Positions 6,444 to 21,400 of a stretch of 41,414 nucleotides of DNA are shown one piece after another (within the stretch, counting starts at the first letter, position 1; each line of letters starts with the position of its first letter). The notes under the pieces are model-generated. The model had not been told where the DNA came from, searched no databases, and saw only the letters and a list, made by a program, of their open reading frames with translations. The stretch covers positions 1 through 41,414 of the forward strand of contig JAJRVO010000311.1 of assembly GCA_024277275.1 (NCBI GenBank). Reading direction: 5' to 3'. The translations under genes and the position numbers were made by a program. The stretch comes from Chloroflexota bacterium (GTDB lineage Bacteria; Chloroflexota; Anaerolineae; 4572-78; J111).

Positions 6444-9400
6444 TATTTATTTGGTAAAGGACGAGTAGTAGGCGGTTTATCTGTATTTAGGTCTTGCAGA
6501 TCTAGTGTAAGTCCAAATCCTGTTACAGTAACACTGGTCCTGGAGTTATTCGTCTCGTTACTTTCCACAACGTAGCCTTCAGGTACGCCAAGCCCACCCC
6601 ACGAGTCAACATAAACGCCTACATTCTGGGTGCCGCTCTGGTTGAAGAATCCAGGCCAGTTGGTATCAGGCGGCGGCGCCAGATAGGGATCGCCGCCGGC
6701 AGAAGTTAATGTGATAACTGCTCCCGGCGCTAAGGTTGCTCCCACTTGCCAGGCCAAACCGTAGCACGTATTGGCTGAACAAAGCGTGCCCCAAAGGTGT
6801 CCTGCTTCTGTGGGGAATGATGTAGGATTGATGTAAAAGTCGACCCAGAAGAAGTCAGCAGGATTAACATTAACAGTACTTCCGCCAATATTTTCAATGA
6901 CAACCTTGAATGTTACCGGTGTTGTTGGCCCTGGTGTACCGGCCCATTCTATAATCAAATCCTTGGCCCACAGGTCTGGTAGGCCGCCGCCACCACCGCC
7001 AGTGCTATTATTGAAGATAATTGGCAGGTAAATGTCGCCTGTAGTAGCTTGTATTGCCACAGTGAACACCTGCGAACTGGCAGTATTACCGGCCCGGTCA
7101 TAGGCAATCACAGTCCAGGTGTAGACGCCGGCGGTCAGATTGCTGCCGGGGGTAAACACCGACGTGGCGGTTGTAGAGATACTGGGAGTACCGCTGCTGT
7201 TGGTGATGATGATGGTGTACGTAACCGGTCCGGAGAGTGCATCGGACGAGTCATCCCAATCAAAGGCGGGGCGTTGCGTGGTAGTGATGGTTTGCCCATC
7301 TGATGGCGAGGTCAGGTTTGGCGGCGGAGCGGGCGCTACGCGGTCTAGCGTCACAGTCCAGGTATCGGTGTAGCCGCTGCTCTGTCCTAGCTGGTCTATC
7401 GCTCGTACAGTCCAGGTGTAGCGACCATCGCCATCCAGGGTATCCAGGTCCAGATTCAAAGACCTTATCCCCGTCGTGGATATTTGTGTGGTGGCCGGCC
7501 CGGTAATCATCATATTGTAGGTTAAAGGCCCTGAATATGTCACGTCGCTCCAGTCAAAGAAGACGGGATTGTTATTGGTAAATGTGCCATCGGGCGGGCT
7601 AATTAGGTACGGTTTTTCTGGTTTATCAACGGTAAGCAAGAAGGTCTCGACCGTGAATAACGAGGTGTCGCTGACCGTGATGGAAATGGTTGTTGTGCCG
7701 GTTTGGCTGGCGGTGGGGGTGATAACCAGGGTGCGATTGGCCCCTGAGCCACCCAGCCCTATGTTGGCATCGGGTACCAGGGTTTGGTTAGATGATGTCA
7801 CGGTAATGACCAGGCTGGCGGCAGGGGTTTCCGGGTCGCCGATGGTGAATGTGATGGGCGGAGTAGGAATACCAACGCCGGTAAACTGGTCGGCGATAAG
7901 GGTGATGGTTGGCGGTTCGTTGACGTCGTTGATGGCAATGGTGATGATGGCCGTGTCGGTCAGGTTGCCGGTGTCGCTCACTACAACGGTCAGGTAATAC
8001 GTCATTGTTGTTTCGTAATCTAGCTCGTTGCTGTTGTTGACGGTGATCAAGCCGTTGGTCGGGCCGATGGCAAAAGAGCCGTTGGTATTGCCGGCGGTAA
8101 TGGTATAAGTCAGGGGTCCCAGTTCCGGATCGTTGGCAATGACAAAATTGACCAGGGTTCCGTTCGGGCTGTTCTCATCTACCGAGAAAGTCTGGTCGTT
8201 GACTACCGGCGGGTCGTTGGCCGGGTCGACGGTAATTGTGACCGTGGCCGTATCGGTTAGCGTTGGCGTGCCGGTATCGCTGACAATGAAGGTAAAGGTA
8301 ACGGTACCGTTGTAGTTGTTGGGCGGGGTGTACACAAAGCCGCCGCTAAGCGGGTTGGTGATGACCACCGTGCCGGTGACGGGGTTGGTAACGATGCTGT
8401 AAGTCAATGGGGCGTTATTGTTATCGATGGCGGTGAGCGTGCCGTTAAGCGGGGTGTCTTCTGGCGTATTAAAGGTGTCGTCATTGGCAACCGGGGCAAC
8501 GTTTAGGATGGTTACGCCCGCTTGACTCGTATTGTCAAGCGTATCCGTGTCAGCCGTACTCCCGGTGATGGTTGCCGTGTTGGTGAAAATGTAACCGGCG
8601 CTTAAGCCCAGGTTAACCTGGCCGCTAACGGTGATGATACCGCCCTGACCCTGAGCCAAGTTTTGCACCTGCCAGCTAAAGGTTGTGCCGCCGGTGCGGG
8701 TAATGGCTACCCCGCTGCTGATGACGTTGAGGCCGGTGACTGTCACCGGAATCTGGTCGGTGATGATGACATTCTCGGCGGTGGAGGGGCCGTTGTTAAC
8801 AAAGGTCAGCGTGTAGGTGATGGTTCCGCCCGGATCCGCTTGGGTTGGGGCGACGGTCTTGGTTATGGTCAGGTTGGCCGGTGGCGCTGCCAGCGTGTTG
8901 AAGGAGGCGCTGGCGTTGCCGCCGCCGGAGGCCTGGGTGTAGTAGGCGGTGTTGGTGATGACCTGGCTATAAGGCGCGGTTGCAGACACAGTAGCCGGGA
9001 TGGTGAAAGTGATACTTTCTCCGGCGGTGATAGTGACTGTCTGATCCAGGTTGCCGCCGATGACATCGGCGGGTAGGGTGTCGGTGATGCGGATGTTGCT
9101 GACATCCAGCCCGGCGCTGCTGGACACTACAATGGTGTAGGTAATCGAGTCGCCTCGCAAGGCCGGGTCGTTGCTCGGTTGGACGGTCTTGGTGATGGAC
9201 AAATCGCCCGGCGACGGCGGTTGCACAGTGACGGTGGCGGTGTCGAAGCCGCTGCCGGAGCTTTGGCTGTAGTAAGCGGTGTTGGTGATGATGGCGTTAT
9301 AGGGCGCGGTGGCAATCACGGTGGCGGGAATGGTGAAGGTAACGCTTTCACCGGCGGTAATCGTCACCGTTTGGTCCAGATTAGAGCCGGTGACATAGGT

Positions 9401-12400
9401 CGGCATGGTATCAGTGATGCGAACATTGTCGATGTCCAGGCCGCTGCCGTTAGCCACCTCAATGGTGTAGGTAATTGGGTCGCCCTGAATGACCGGAGAG
9501 CTACTCACGGCAACCGTCTTGGTGATGGTCAAGCTGCCTGGTGACGGCCCCTGCACAGTGAAAGCGGCGCTGTCATTGCCGCTGCCGGAAGTCTGGCTGT
9601 AGTAAGCGGTGTTGGTGATAACGGCGTTGTAGGGCGCGGTTGCGTCCACAGTGGCCGGGATGACGAGGGTTACGCTCTCGCCGGCGGTGATGGTCACGGT
9701 TTGGTCCAGATTAGAGCCGGTGATGTAGGCGGGCAGGGTGTCGGTGATGCGGACGTTGGCGATGTCCAATGTGCCGTCGTTGGCTACCTCGATGGTGTAG
9801 GTGATTGGGTCGTTCTGCTGGGCCGGGTTGTTGGTTAGTTGCACGGTCTTGGTGATGGACAAATCGCCCGCCGATGGCGGCTGGATGGTGAAAGCGGCGC
9901 TGTCGTTGCCCCCGCCGGAGGGTTGGGTGTAGTAGGCGGTGTTGGTGATAATGGCGTTGTAGGGCGCGGTTGCAACCACGGCAGCATTGATGGTGAAGGT
10001 TATGCTCTCACCGGCGGTAATGGTCACCGTCTGGTCCAGGTTAGAGCCGGTGACATCGGCAGGCAGGGTGTCGGTGATGCGGATGTTGCTGATGTCCAAT
10101 GTGCCGCTGTTAGCCACCTCAATGGTGTAGGTGATCGGGTCGCCCTGAATGACTGGAGAGCTACTTACCGCTACCGTTTTGGTAATGGCCAAGTCGCCCG
10201 CCGATGGCGGCTGCACGGTGATGGAGGCGCTATCCTGTCCCGTGCCGAAAGCGTAGGAATAGTAAGCGGTGTTGGTGATGATGGCGTTGTGTGGCGCGGT
10301 TGCAGACACGGTAGCATTGATGGTGTAGGTTATCCGGTCGTTGGCGGTGATGGTTTCTGTCACGTTCAGGTTAGACCCGTTAATGTAGGTAGGCAAGGTG
10401 TCGGTGATGCGAACATTTGTGACGCTTATAACATCGCTATTGGCCACCACAATGGTGTAAGTGATTGGGTCGCCCTGTACCACCACGGCGCCGCTGATTT
10501 GTACCGTTTTGGTAATCAGCAGGACGCCCGACGGCGCTGGTTCTGTAACAAAGGAGGCGCCGGCCGAGCCGCTGCCGGAGGGTTGGGTATAGTAGGCGGT
10601 GTTGGTAATAGCCTGGCTATAAGGCGCGGATAGCGACACGATAGCCGGGATGGTGAAGATGATGCCCTCACCGGCGGTAATGGTTACGGTCCGGTCCAAA
10701 TCAGCGCCGATGACCTCGACCGGCAGGGTGTCTGTGATGCGGATATTGCTGACATCTAACCCGGCGTTGTTGGTGACAATGATGGTGTAGGTGATTGGAT
10801 CGCCCAGTTTAACCGGGGCGCTGCTCACGGCAACCGTTTTGGTGATGGTCAAATCGCCCGGTGACGGCGGCCATACAGTGAAGGAGTCGCTGTCGTTGCC
10901 GCCGCCGGAGGGTTGGGTGTAGTAGGCGGTGTTGGTGATAATGGCGTTGTAGGGCGCGACGGCAGACACGGCGGCATTGATGGTGAAGGTGATGCTTTCT
11001 CCGGCTGTAACCGTCACCGTCTTATCCAGGTCAGCGCCGCCGGTGACAAGACCGGGCAAGGTATCGGTGATGCGGACGTTGGCGATGTCCAGGCTGCCCT
11101 TGTTAGCCACCACAATGGTGTAGGTAATTGGGGCGCCCTGTTGGGCCGGGTCGTTAGTTAACTGCACCGTCTTGGTAATGGTCAAATCGCTTGGCGACAA
11201 CGGCGGCTGCACGGTAAAGGTATCGCTGTCTTGCCCGCCGCCGGAGGGTTGGGTGTAGTAGGCGGTGTTGGTGATGATAGCGTTGTAGGGCGCGGTTGCA
11301 GATACGGTAGCATTGATGGTGAAGGTGATGCTCTCGCCGGCGGTGATAGTTACCGTTTGGTCCAGATCATTACCGTCAATGTAGACCGGCAAGCTATCGG
11401 TGATGCGGATATTGCTGACATCCAGACCTGCGTTGTTAGCCACCACAATGGTGTAGGTAATTGAATCGCCTTGTTGGGCCGGGTTGTTGGTTAATTGCGC
11501 CGTTTTGGTGATGTCCAGCGTAGCCGCCGGCGGCCCTGTTATAGCAAAGGATTCGCTGTCAGTGCCATTGCTGGAGGTATGGGTGTAGTAGGCTGTATTT
11601 GTGATGATGGTGTTGTAGGGTACGCTATTCGATACGGTCGCATAAATGGTGAAGGTCACACTCTCACCGGCGGTGACGGTCACCGTCTGGTTTAGGGGAG
11701 AACCGTTGACGTAGGCAGGCAGGGTGTCGGTAATGTTGGTGTTGTCAGCGTCCAGCCCGCCGGTGTTAGCCACCACAATGGTGTAGGTAATCGGATCGCC
11801 CTGCACAGCCGGGTTGTTGGTAAGCTGCACCGTTTTGCTGATTGCCAATTTGGCCGGAGGAGTCAGCTCGATGGTGAAGGTGATGCTGCTTTGATTACCG
11901 CCGGATGTATGCGTGTAGTAAGCGGTATTGCTAATGGTAGTGGCATAGGGAGCATTGTTAGCCACGGTAGCCGGAATGGTAAAGGTGACGCTCTCTCCGG
12001 CGGTGACAGTCACCGTTTGATTCAAACCAGAGCCATCGACAAAGTTGGGGAGGGTGTCGGTAATGTTGACGTTGGCAGCGTCTACCAGGCCGCTGTTAGC
12101 TACCACAATGGTGTAAGTAATCGGGTCGCCCCGTTGAGCCGGATTGTTGGTTAGACCCACCGTCTTGGTAATTGACAGGCTAGGCGACGTAACAGATACC
12201 GGCGCCGTGTTGCTCACAATTGTCTGGCTCAGGTCATAGGTAGCGGTGATGGTCTGGTTGTAGTAGTCGCCTTCTGTAATTGGCGCGGTGGCCGTAAAGG
12301 AGACCAGGGTTACGCCCTGGCTTATGCTCCAGGTGCGACCCGGCACAACAACACTGGGATAGACCACGCTGTTAGGACTAAAGAATGAATGTAGCTGGTC

Positions 12401-15400
12401 GGTTAGGGTTACAGTGGCTATGCCGTTGCCGCTATTGGTCAGGGTGATGGTGTAGGTCACGGTTCCGCCCGGAACGACAAAGGCCGGTTGCACCGTTTTA
12501 CTGAGGGTGATGTTATTGGTTGAGGCGATGGTAGTGGTTAGCAAACCAAATGGCGCGGTAATAGCGTTGCCGGCCGTGACGCCAAAGGTATTGGTCAAAA
12601 TAGTTTGAGCCGCCAATGGGCTGGTGACTCGCACCGTGACCGTCACCTGCGCCCAATTGCCCACGGTTAGAGGATTGGTTAATTCCCATTGCAGGAGGTT
12701 GCCTGTTGGAGTAAAGTTGCCCGTGGCCGGAGGCACAAAGCCACTTGATTGATAAACTGCGTTGGCCGGCAGCACATCGCTGATAACCACACCCAACGCC
12801 GGTCCCAGAGAAGAGGCATTGTTGGTGATGGTCAGGGTGTAGGTCAGGTAATCGCCGGGCTGCACGGTGTCGACATTGGCGGTTTTGGTAATGCTCAACA
12901 CAGCCGGGGCGTCAACAGTAACCGTGACCGGCGCGCCCGCGGCGTCGGTAAAGGCGCTGCCGCCGGTAATGGTATAGACCTGGTTGACAATCTTTGTGCC
13001 GTGCGTTAGCGGTTTGCTGACGGTAACAACGTAGGTAAATGAGATAGTTCCGTTATTACTAAATACAACCGTGTCCGTAATCCATTTTACAACCGGGGTA
13101 GTCATAACCGGCGACGACCCAATTGCAGCGACAAAGTTGGTGTTCGCCGGTAGTTCATCGGTAATGGTGTAGCTGCCGGTTGTGTCTTGCTCGCCGGTGT
13201 TGGTGATGGTGATGGTGTAGGTGAGCAGACCGCCGGGTTGCACCGTATTGCCGGGCGTAACCGCTTTGCCAATTTCCCACCGGGGCGAACTGACAATTAC
13301 CACATCCTGCACCGTGGCCTGACTTCCGTTGCCGGCGGCGGTGATGACGGTAGTGTTAATTTGCCCGCTTGAGCCTGCCGGCGCGGTGTAGGTTACCACC
13401 ACGGTTTGGCTTTGGCCGGGGGTAAGCGCGATGGGATAGGTTAGCGGTTGGTCGTAGTTAATGGTCCAACCGCCCAGGCTGCTGGCGGCGTCGATAATGA
13501 AGGTGTCGGCCATGTCGCCATCATTGAGCAGGGTGTGCGTGATAACAACCATCTGGCCTTCTGCAATGATGGTCACGGTGTCGCTGTAGAATAAGACCCG
13601 TTGCACCGGCACGCGCTCATACGCGCCGATGTCATAGCCCAGACCAAGCGGGCGGGCGCTATTTTGGTGGTCAATGGTTAAACCGGCAATGGTTGTACCG
13701 GCGTCTCTGGCCGGGGATGTGCCGGCTATGTAGAGGTATGGCGGGTCCACAAATTGGGGATTAGGATCGCCCGCCACCCTATTTAACTCGCTGCCATTAA
13801 CCACGTCTGACGCGCCGTTGCCAAAGTGAAGGTTATAATCAAGATTGGGTTGTGTTCCTGCGGTTGACGCTTCAACCGCGCCGCCGCTGGCAGCCGTGTT
13901 AGTGGCAAAAATTGTATTTTGGATCGACACGTTGCCGTTGTCGGTGATGTAGATAGCGCCGCCATTAACGGCTTGATTGTCGACAAAGGTGTTGTTTTGC
14001 AGGGTGGCCGTGCCGGTGATGTAAAGCGCGCCGCCGTTGGCGGTGGCGGTGTTGCTGTAGAGCAGGCTGTTTTGTAGCAGCAGGTTGTTACCGGCGTTGT
14101 AGAGACCGGCCCCATTTGTAGCCGAACCGTTGTAAAGGCGACTGGCGCTGAGAGTCAGGTCTGCTCCTTCGTTGTAGATGTTGCCGCCGGCATTTGTCCC
14201 ACCGCCCTGTCCGGCATTGCCGTTGCGGATAAAGAGCCGGTCTATGGTGATTGAGCCGCCGGCTTGTACTTCCTCGGCAATAAAGATGCCCCGTCCCTGG
14301 CCTTGCGGGTCGATATAGGTGGTGTTGGTCAGGTGGTCAGGGGGGTCCAGATAATCGGGTGACTCGTAGCCGCCGCGCAGGGTAACGGGTTTGGTGATAA
14401 AGATGGTTTGGGTTAGGGGCAGGGTTTTATAAGTTGTGGTGACCGTGTCGGTGTAAGTACCCTGGGCAATTTTGATGACGTCGCCGGGAGCCGCCTGGTT
14501 AATGGCGTGTTGAATAGTGAGACAGGGTTTGCCTGATACGGTACAATTGTTATCGTCAAGGTCCGGTGACGGCGGGGCTAATTCATCTTCGCGCACTATG
14601 GAGTTTCTACCTCCAATAGCATTAACAAAGCGTGTCCCGGTGATGGTCCCAATAGCCGTAGTATTGGCAGCGGCTTTTTGGTTGCTGGTGCTGTTGGATT
14701 GCGCTATGGCAGATGTAACATCAATCAGACCACCGGCTATTTCTGGTCTAATGTCGACTCTAATCACAATGGCGCCGGTGTATTGTCCGCTTCCCTTTGG
14801 CTCCAGAGTAAGCTGGCCGGAAGCCGGGGTAATAATTTGGCCCGAAGCGTAGAACCCGGCCTTGGGGAAGATGGTGTAGGTATCTTGCACATTGCCGATG
14901 TTGGTGATGATGTGGGTATAAGTTATAGATTCGCCGGCCAGGGCTGCGCCGGTATTATCAGGTTCTATGACAAAATCAAAGTCTTCTATCACCCGGGTTT
15001 CGGCTGGGTCGCTGGCGCCGGCTGGTGCGGCTACTCCCGTATAATCAGCGCATTGCAATGTTTCATATTGGATGGCGGTTGAATCGACCAGGTTAGCGGC
15101 AGCGCCAATTGGCACCGACACCTTTACCTGTATGGTGGCCGTGTCTCCCGGCCCCAGGTCAAAGGTGGCTGTGTGCGGTTTGGTCGTTGTCTGGCTGACC
15201 ACATTGGTTGCGCCTTGAATGGATACAATCTCTGCCCAATTTTGGGAAGTGGTAGCAGTTATGACGATGGTTTCGGTAAAGCCGGTGCCAATCCCCCAAG
15301 AGGAACTCTCATTGGATAAATCGAACCAATTCTCACTGTCGTTTCTAAGAGAGAAGGTATAGGTTATGAAATCATTCGGGGCCAGGGTTGTTCCCAAGGG

Positions 15401-18400
15401 GGTGGGGCTATCGACAAAGGTCATGGCCCTTGCGCCTACGCCGTACTCGTCGCGCCCCATATCTTTAGCGCACATTTGGGGACGGGGGTCAAGGTTTCTG
15501 TCAACGGTAACGTGAGATGCTGTTGTGGGCACGGCGTCAATGGCCGGAGAGTTGTAATAAAGGTCGCCGGCGGTGTTTCTAAATTTGGGATCGGCCGGTG
15601 TTGGCGTATTGGTTGGAATAAACGTGGTACCGCTATACCCATTTAACCAGCTCAGGGTGTAATCTACGGGGATACTGGCTCCGGCTCCGTAAATACCACT
15701 GCCATCGCCGCCGGAGGTGTTAAAGGCCATAATACTGGCGCTAATAACCGCAGAAACGCCGCCGGCATAAACGCCGCCGCCTTGATCATCGGCGTGATTT
15801 TGGCGGATGGTGGCGTGGTAGTGGGCTGACTGGGTGTTACCAATTTGGTAGAGACCGCCCCCATCATCATTAGCCGAATTGTTGTAGAGGCCCAAATTGG
15901 TTGTGGTTAAAACACTGTTTAAATCGGCGTAAATGCCGCCGCCGTCTCCGCTGGCATCCGTGGCCTGATTATTGTTAAGCCGTTTTTGTCTTAAAACAAA
16001 GGTGGCATTGGTATTATAAACGCCGCCGCCGTGATTAGCCTGGTTGCTATCAATTGGCGCGCCGCCGCCAATATCAATGCTGCTGCCGCTGTCGTTATAC
16101 ATCCCACCGCCGTTTCCGCCGGCCGTGTTGTCGGAAATGCTGCCGTCGGTGATGGTTATATCGCTATTGGGGCCGTTATACAAACCACCGCCGTGGACAC
16201 TGGCTGTGTTGTTGTTGATAAGGCTGCCGGGAATGTTAACCACGCTGTTATCGTCGTTATACACCCCCCCACCGTTTCCTCCGGTGGCGTTGTTGCGAGA
16301 AATATTAACGCCGCATAACGTGGCTGTAATACCATTAGCATTATAGATGCCGCCGCCAACAGGGGCGGTGTTTTGGGAAACTTCGCCGCCACTCATGTTA
16401 AGGGTGTTATCTGTGCCAACGTAAATACCGCCGCCTACCAGGCTGGTGGCCCGGTTATTTGTAACTTCTACACCCTGGCTTTCGCCGGTGCTTAAGGTGG
16501 CAACAATGCCCAAGCCGTCTTCTAAGAAGATGCCGCCTCCCCAAACTGCCGAGTTAGAATATACTGTGGAGTTGATAAGATTTAGATTAGCCCGGCTTTT
16601 AATGCCGCCGCCGTTGCCGGCGGTGTTGCCGTTTTGAAGCAGTAGGTAGGAAAGGGTGGGCGCTTGGGCCGAGGCTTGAATGTCGACTACCGAGCCGTTG
16701 TTACCGCCGTCAATGGTTGTAGCAATATAGCGGACCGGGCCGATATCGGGTATATCCACTGTAAATGGCGCTGAGAAATCATTTAGCCAGGAGCCATCAA
16801 TGGTTACAAGTTTGTCGATGGTAATGTTCTCCTGGCAGGCGCCTACAGCCACCCTAATTGTTTGACTAAGCGTGGCTGTATTCAGAGCTGCCTGAACACT
16901 GCCAAAAATGGGGCCATCGGCCAGGTTGCCTGTTAAGGGGTCAGAGTCGCCGTCTGAGTCTGTCTGTACCAACTGAACCAGACAGGCGTCGTTTTCATCG
17001 GCGCCTATGTCCGGCGCGCCGTTTACCGGCCGAGGGTCGTTTTCAAAATCATGCGCTACGCCCAACCCGGCCTCAGCCCGATTAATAATGGGAGAGGTAG
17101 AGGACAGGTGAAAATCGCCGCCGGCAGCATCCACAAAGGATGGGTCTTCATTGAGACTGTTGGCTCCAACAGTGATCCCTGAAGCCTGGCTGCTTCCAGC
17201 GCCGGGCCAATAGTCGTTGTAATTATAGGTTCCGCCACTTCCGGCCTTACGGATAGCGCTGCCTATATCGGCTATGTTGGCATCGAAAATGTTGTTTTTA
17301 ATGGTGGGCGTTCCGCCACCGGAAATGTAAATGGCCCCACCTTGACCTGTGCTGGAGGCTGTCGCCGCATTTTGATAGAAGGTGTTGTGCAGGATTTCGG
17401 GGCTATCGCCGCCAATATATAGGCCCCCGCCCTGGTCCTGGGCCGTGTTGGTGTAAACCAGCGTGTTGTGCATAGTCAGGCTGCCGCTGCCCCCGGTGTA
17501 GTAGATACCGCCGCCCTGGTGGGCGCTGTTGTCATAGAAGGCGTTACCCCGGTCTATCGTCACGGTTCCGCCGGAGCCGTTATAAAGACCGCCGCCCTGA
17601 CCCGCAGAGGCAACAATGGCAGTGTTATTGTTAATTGTATTTTTTAGCAGCGACACTTGACCGCTATTATTATAAATCGCACCGCCATTAATCGCCTGAT
17701 TGCCGTTAATTGTATTCCCCGTGGTATTGCCGGTGGTATTTATCGCATCTTCGGTGTGAGTTCCCACGGATATTTGGCCGGTGTTGTTATAAATACCGCC
17801 GCCATTGCTGCCGGCGCTGTTATTAGAAAGGTTGATGTCTGTCATTGTGATTACGCCAGTGGCATTATAAATACCGCCGCCGTCGCTTGTGGCGGTATTG
17901 TTGGTGACGGTATTATTTGTCATTGTGACAACACCGCCGGCGTTGTAGAAGAAGCCGCCTTGATCGGCCTGGTTCTGGTCGAGTTCACTGTTGTTTTCCA
18001 GGGTCAAATTACCGCTATCGTTAAATATACCGCCGCCCCATCTGCCAACGGTGCTGCTGAATACAACGGTTGCCCCGTTAATCGTCATATCGCCGGTTGC
18101 ATTATAGATGGAGCCGCCGTCTGTAATAGCCTGGTTGTATCGAATCCAGCTATTATCCATAGTAAAGGTATTGCCGTTGTTAAAAAAGGCGCCGCCATAG
18201 GCTGCTGTATTATTGTAGTAATCAACGTGTGCTATAAGGCCCTGAGCGCCGTTGTGGTAAAATCCGCCGCCGGCATCACCGCCACCGGGACCGCCGCCCT
18301 GACCGGTGGCATCGCCGTTGGTTACAATAAATCTATGTATGTCAACAGTTATGCTACCGGTGACCAGGATAACCCGGCCCAGGGTTCTAGCGTTAAGGGT

Positions 18401-21400
18401 AGTGGCCGTTGAATCGAATTGACTCAGGGGTCCGCCGACCTGGGAACTGAAATCGCGTGTATAGCCGCCTTGCAGAGTCAGGTTGTGCGTAATGTGAACG
18501 GTTTGGCTGAGTGTCTTCGCGCCATCAAAATAAGTGTGGACGCCCCGACACTCTCCCCTCGTAACCAGAATTGTGTCGTCGGGCTGGCTATTATCAATAG
18601 CCCGTTGGATGTTGCCGTAAATGATTCCAGAACTCGTAACCTTCGCCCAGCAACTACGCCGTTCATCGGCGCCCATGTCAAAGTTCTGGTCGCCGGGGCG
18701 GTAGTCGTTTTCAAAGTCCTGGAAGGCCGGCATGGTTGGGTCGCCCTGATCAATAACGGGGGAGTTATCCGGGATGCGGAAAAAGGCATTTACCGGGTCT
18801 GCTGCCAGCCAAGGATCTCCAACAAGATTGGTGGCGTCAAACGTGACACTACCGCCAGAGTTGCTGCCGGACCCGGAGAAGTTGTTGTATGTTATGGTGT
18901 AGGGCGTGGTACTGAAAATAACATCGTCGGAATTATTGCGGAAGATATTATTTCGCACGTCAGGGTCGCCGGTTGTGGTGTGGAGGCCGCCGCCATCGCC
19001 GCCGGCAGAGTTTGAGTAGATGGTGTTGTGCCAGGCTGTCAGGCCGCCGGCGGCGTTGTAAATAGCCCCGCCGTCGCCGGTAGAAACCGAGTTATTACGG
19101 ATAATGTTGTTTTGCAACAGGGTAGCGCCGCCGGCGTGATAAACCGCGCCGCCACTGCTGGCAGCCTGGTTATTACGCACATCAACGGTATCTAGCGTGG
19201 TATTCCCTCCAGCGTTATAAATGGCTCCACCGGCGGTAGTAGCCGTATTAGTAAAAATGCCAAAGGGCAGGGTGTTGGTAAAGATATCCTCAAAAATATA
19301 GACGGTTCCGGCCTGGTTGTAGAGCGCGCCCCCGTTGGTGGCTGTGTTGCTGTAGACCTGGTTCTGGGTCATAGTCAAGACCCCGTTGCCGACAAAGAGC
19401 CCGCCGCCATTGCCTGCCTCAGACCCGCCGGCCGCGCCGGCATTGCCTCTTTGCAGGTGCAGGCCGGCAACGGTTACTTGAGCCGTATTGGTAATGTAAA
19501 TTACCCGGCCCAAGTCTAGCGCATCCAGGATGGTTGGATTAGCTATGGGGTCTGAGGTGGTAAAGTTATCTTTGGTATACCCGCCCCGGATAATCAGCGA
19601 TTTGGTTATAAAGACCGTTTGGCTGACGGTTTGCCAGTCGTCAAATGGATCAACGCCCTGACAAATACCGGCCACCCGGATTTCATCACCCGGATTACTT
19701 AGCCCAACGGCTACCTGAACTTTTCCGTAAGTGGGCGGCACGCCGTTGATTTGCACAAAACAGTCGGCTATTTCATCCACGCCGATATCAAAATCCTGGT
19801 TTGAAGGCCGTGGGTCCCCATCAATATCATCGGTGACGGGGCTGGCCGGGTCGCCTTCCTCTTCACCTCTGGAGCCGGAGTTGATTCTCAGGAAGTTGGG
19901 GTTAGCCGGATCGACAGAGATAAAGCTGGGTGTAGCCGAGATGTTTTTATCGGGCGCCGGGGGCGAAAAGCCACTTATATCAACACCGCCATTATCAACA
20001 ACATCGTTGTACTTAAACGTTGGCGCGGTTGCAATGCTGGTTATCCCATTCCCCGTATTGCTAACAATCATCGTGCTGTTGATGACTGGCAATGAAGTGC
20101 CGGCATCGTGGTAAATACCGTCGCCCTGGTTAGCATAAAAGGTGTTGTGACGCAGCGTCAGATAATCAGACTGGTTGTACAACCCGCCCCCATTACCGCC
20201 GGCAGTATTGCTAAATACAATGGAGTTGATCAGGGTCAGACCGGAGGAGCTACCGGCCACATTGTACAGGCCGCCACCATCGGCGCCGGCCGTATTGGTC
20301 AAAATAAGGCTGCTATCCAGGGATAATTGGCCGCTGCTATGGTTATAAAGACCACCGCCGCTGCCGGTAGTTGAGTTGCCGTTTATGGTCAAACTCTCGC
20401 CGTTTAGCGTGCCGGTATTATAAAGGCCGCCGCCGGTGGTGGCGGTGTTGCTGTACAGCGTGGTTTGGCTAATTACTAGTGAGCCGCCGGCATTATAAAA
20501 TCCGCCGCCCTGGTTGGCTGAGTTTTGCTCAAACCGGCTATCATTTTGAATGGTCAACGAACTACCGGCCACGTAAAGTCCGCCTCCGTTGCTGCCCGCG
20601 TTGTTTTGGCTAAAGGTAACTTGCCTGATAGCAGTTGATTGGTTGTCTACAATGTACAGGCCACCGCCGTCGCCGGTGGCTGTATTGCTGATAATGGTTG
20701 TTTGGCCGGTGTTGCCCAAATTGAGCATGTTGGGGGTTGCGGTGTCGTTAAAGTGGTAAATTCCACCCCCGTATGCCGCCTGATTGTTGGTGATAACGGC
20801 GCTGTTCAAAGTTAGGAAACTGTTGTAGTTGTAGATACCGCCGCCGGCATCGTTATTGCCTGGGCCTCCGCCCAGTCCTTGCGCATTGCCGTTGGTTAGG
20901 GTCAGGTTTAATAGGCTCACGCTTGGGTTGCCGCTAATGGTAGCGGTGATAACAAGCGTTCGGCCTTGCCCTCTGGCATCAAGTGCAGTGGGTACAACAC
21001 TTCCCGGATTGCCGATTGGGTCGTTAGAGAAACTGCTGTTATACCCCCCTTCCAGGGTTAGGGATTTACTAATAAAGACAGTCTGGCTAAGTACCTGCCC
21101 ATCGACCAGTCGGCTATGTACGCCTCTACATTCGCCGGAAATTTGCACAATATCACTGCCGGAGGCGGCGTCAATGGCTTCCTGTAAAACACCAAAGACG
21201 TTGCCCCCAAACCGGGGTACTCTACTCAGGTCAATTACTCTGGCCAGGCAGCCGGTCACTTCGTCGGCGCCTATGTCAACGCCCTGATTTGCCGGACGTA
21301 TGTCGTCTTCAATATCTGCTGTTAGAAAAGTGTTGGGTTCGGCTGCGTCAACAGAGGGCGAATCCAGAGTTAGGTGCAGGTCTCCGTTGGCTGCATCAAC

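Noticed and set aside
17657-18412. 251-aa plus-strand frame antisense to the giant gene
   Set aside because: Low-complexity (Ile/Ala/Val/Gly) mirror of repetitive beta-helix codons; the minus frame has clear domain structure and is open for 19 kb. The same applies to the antisense frames at 9839-10633, 10913-11161 and 18419-19015.
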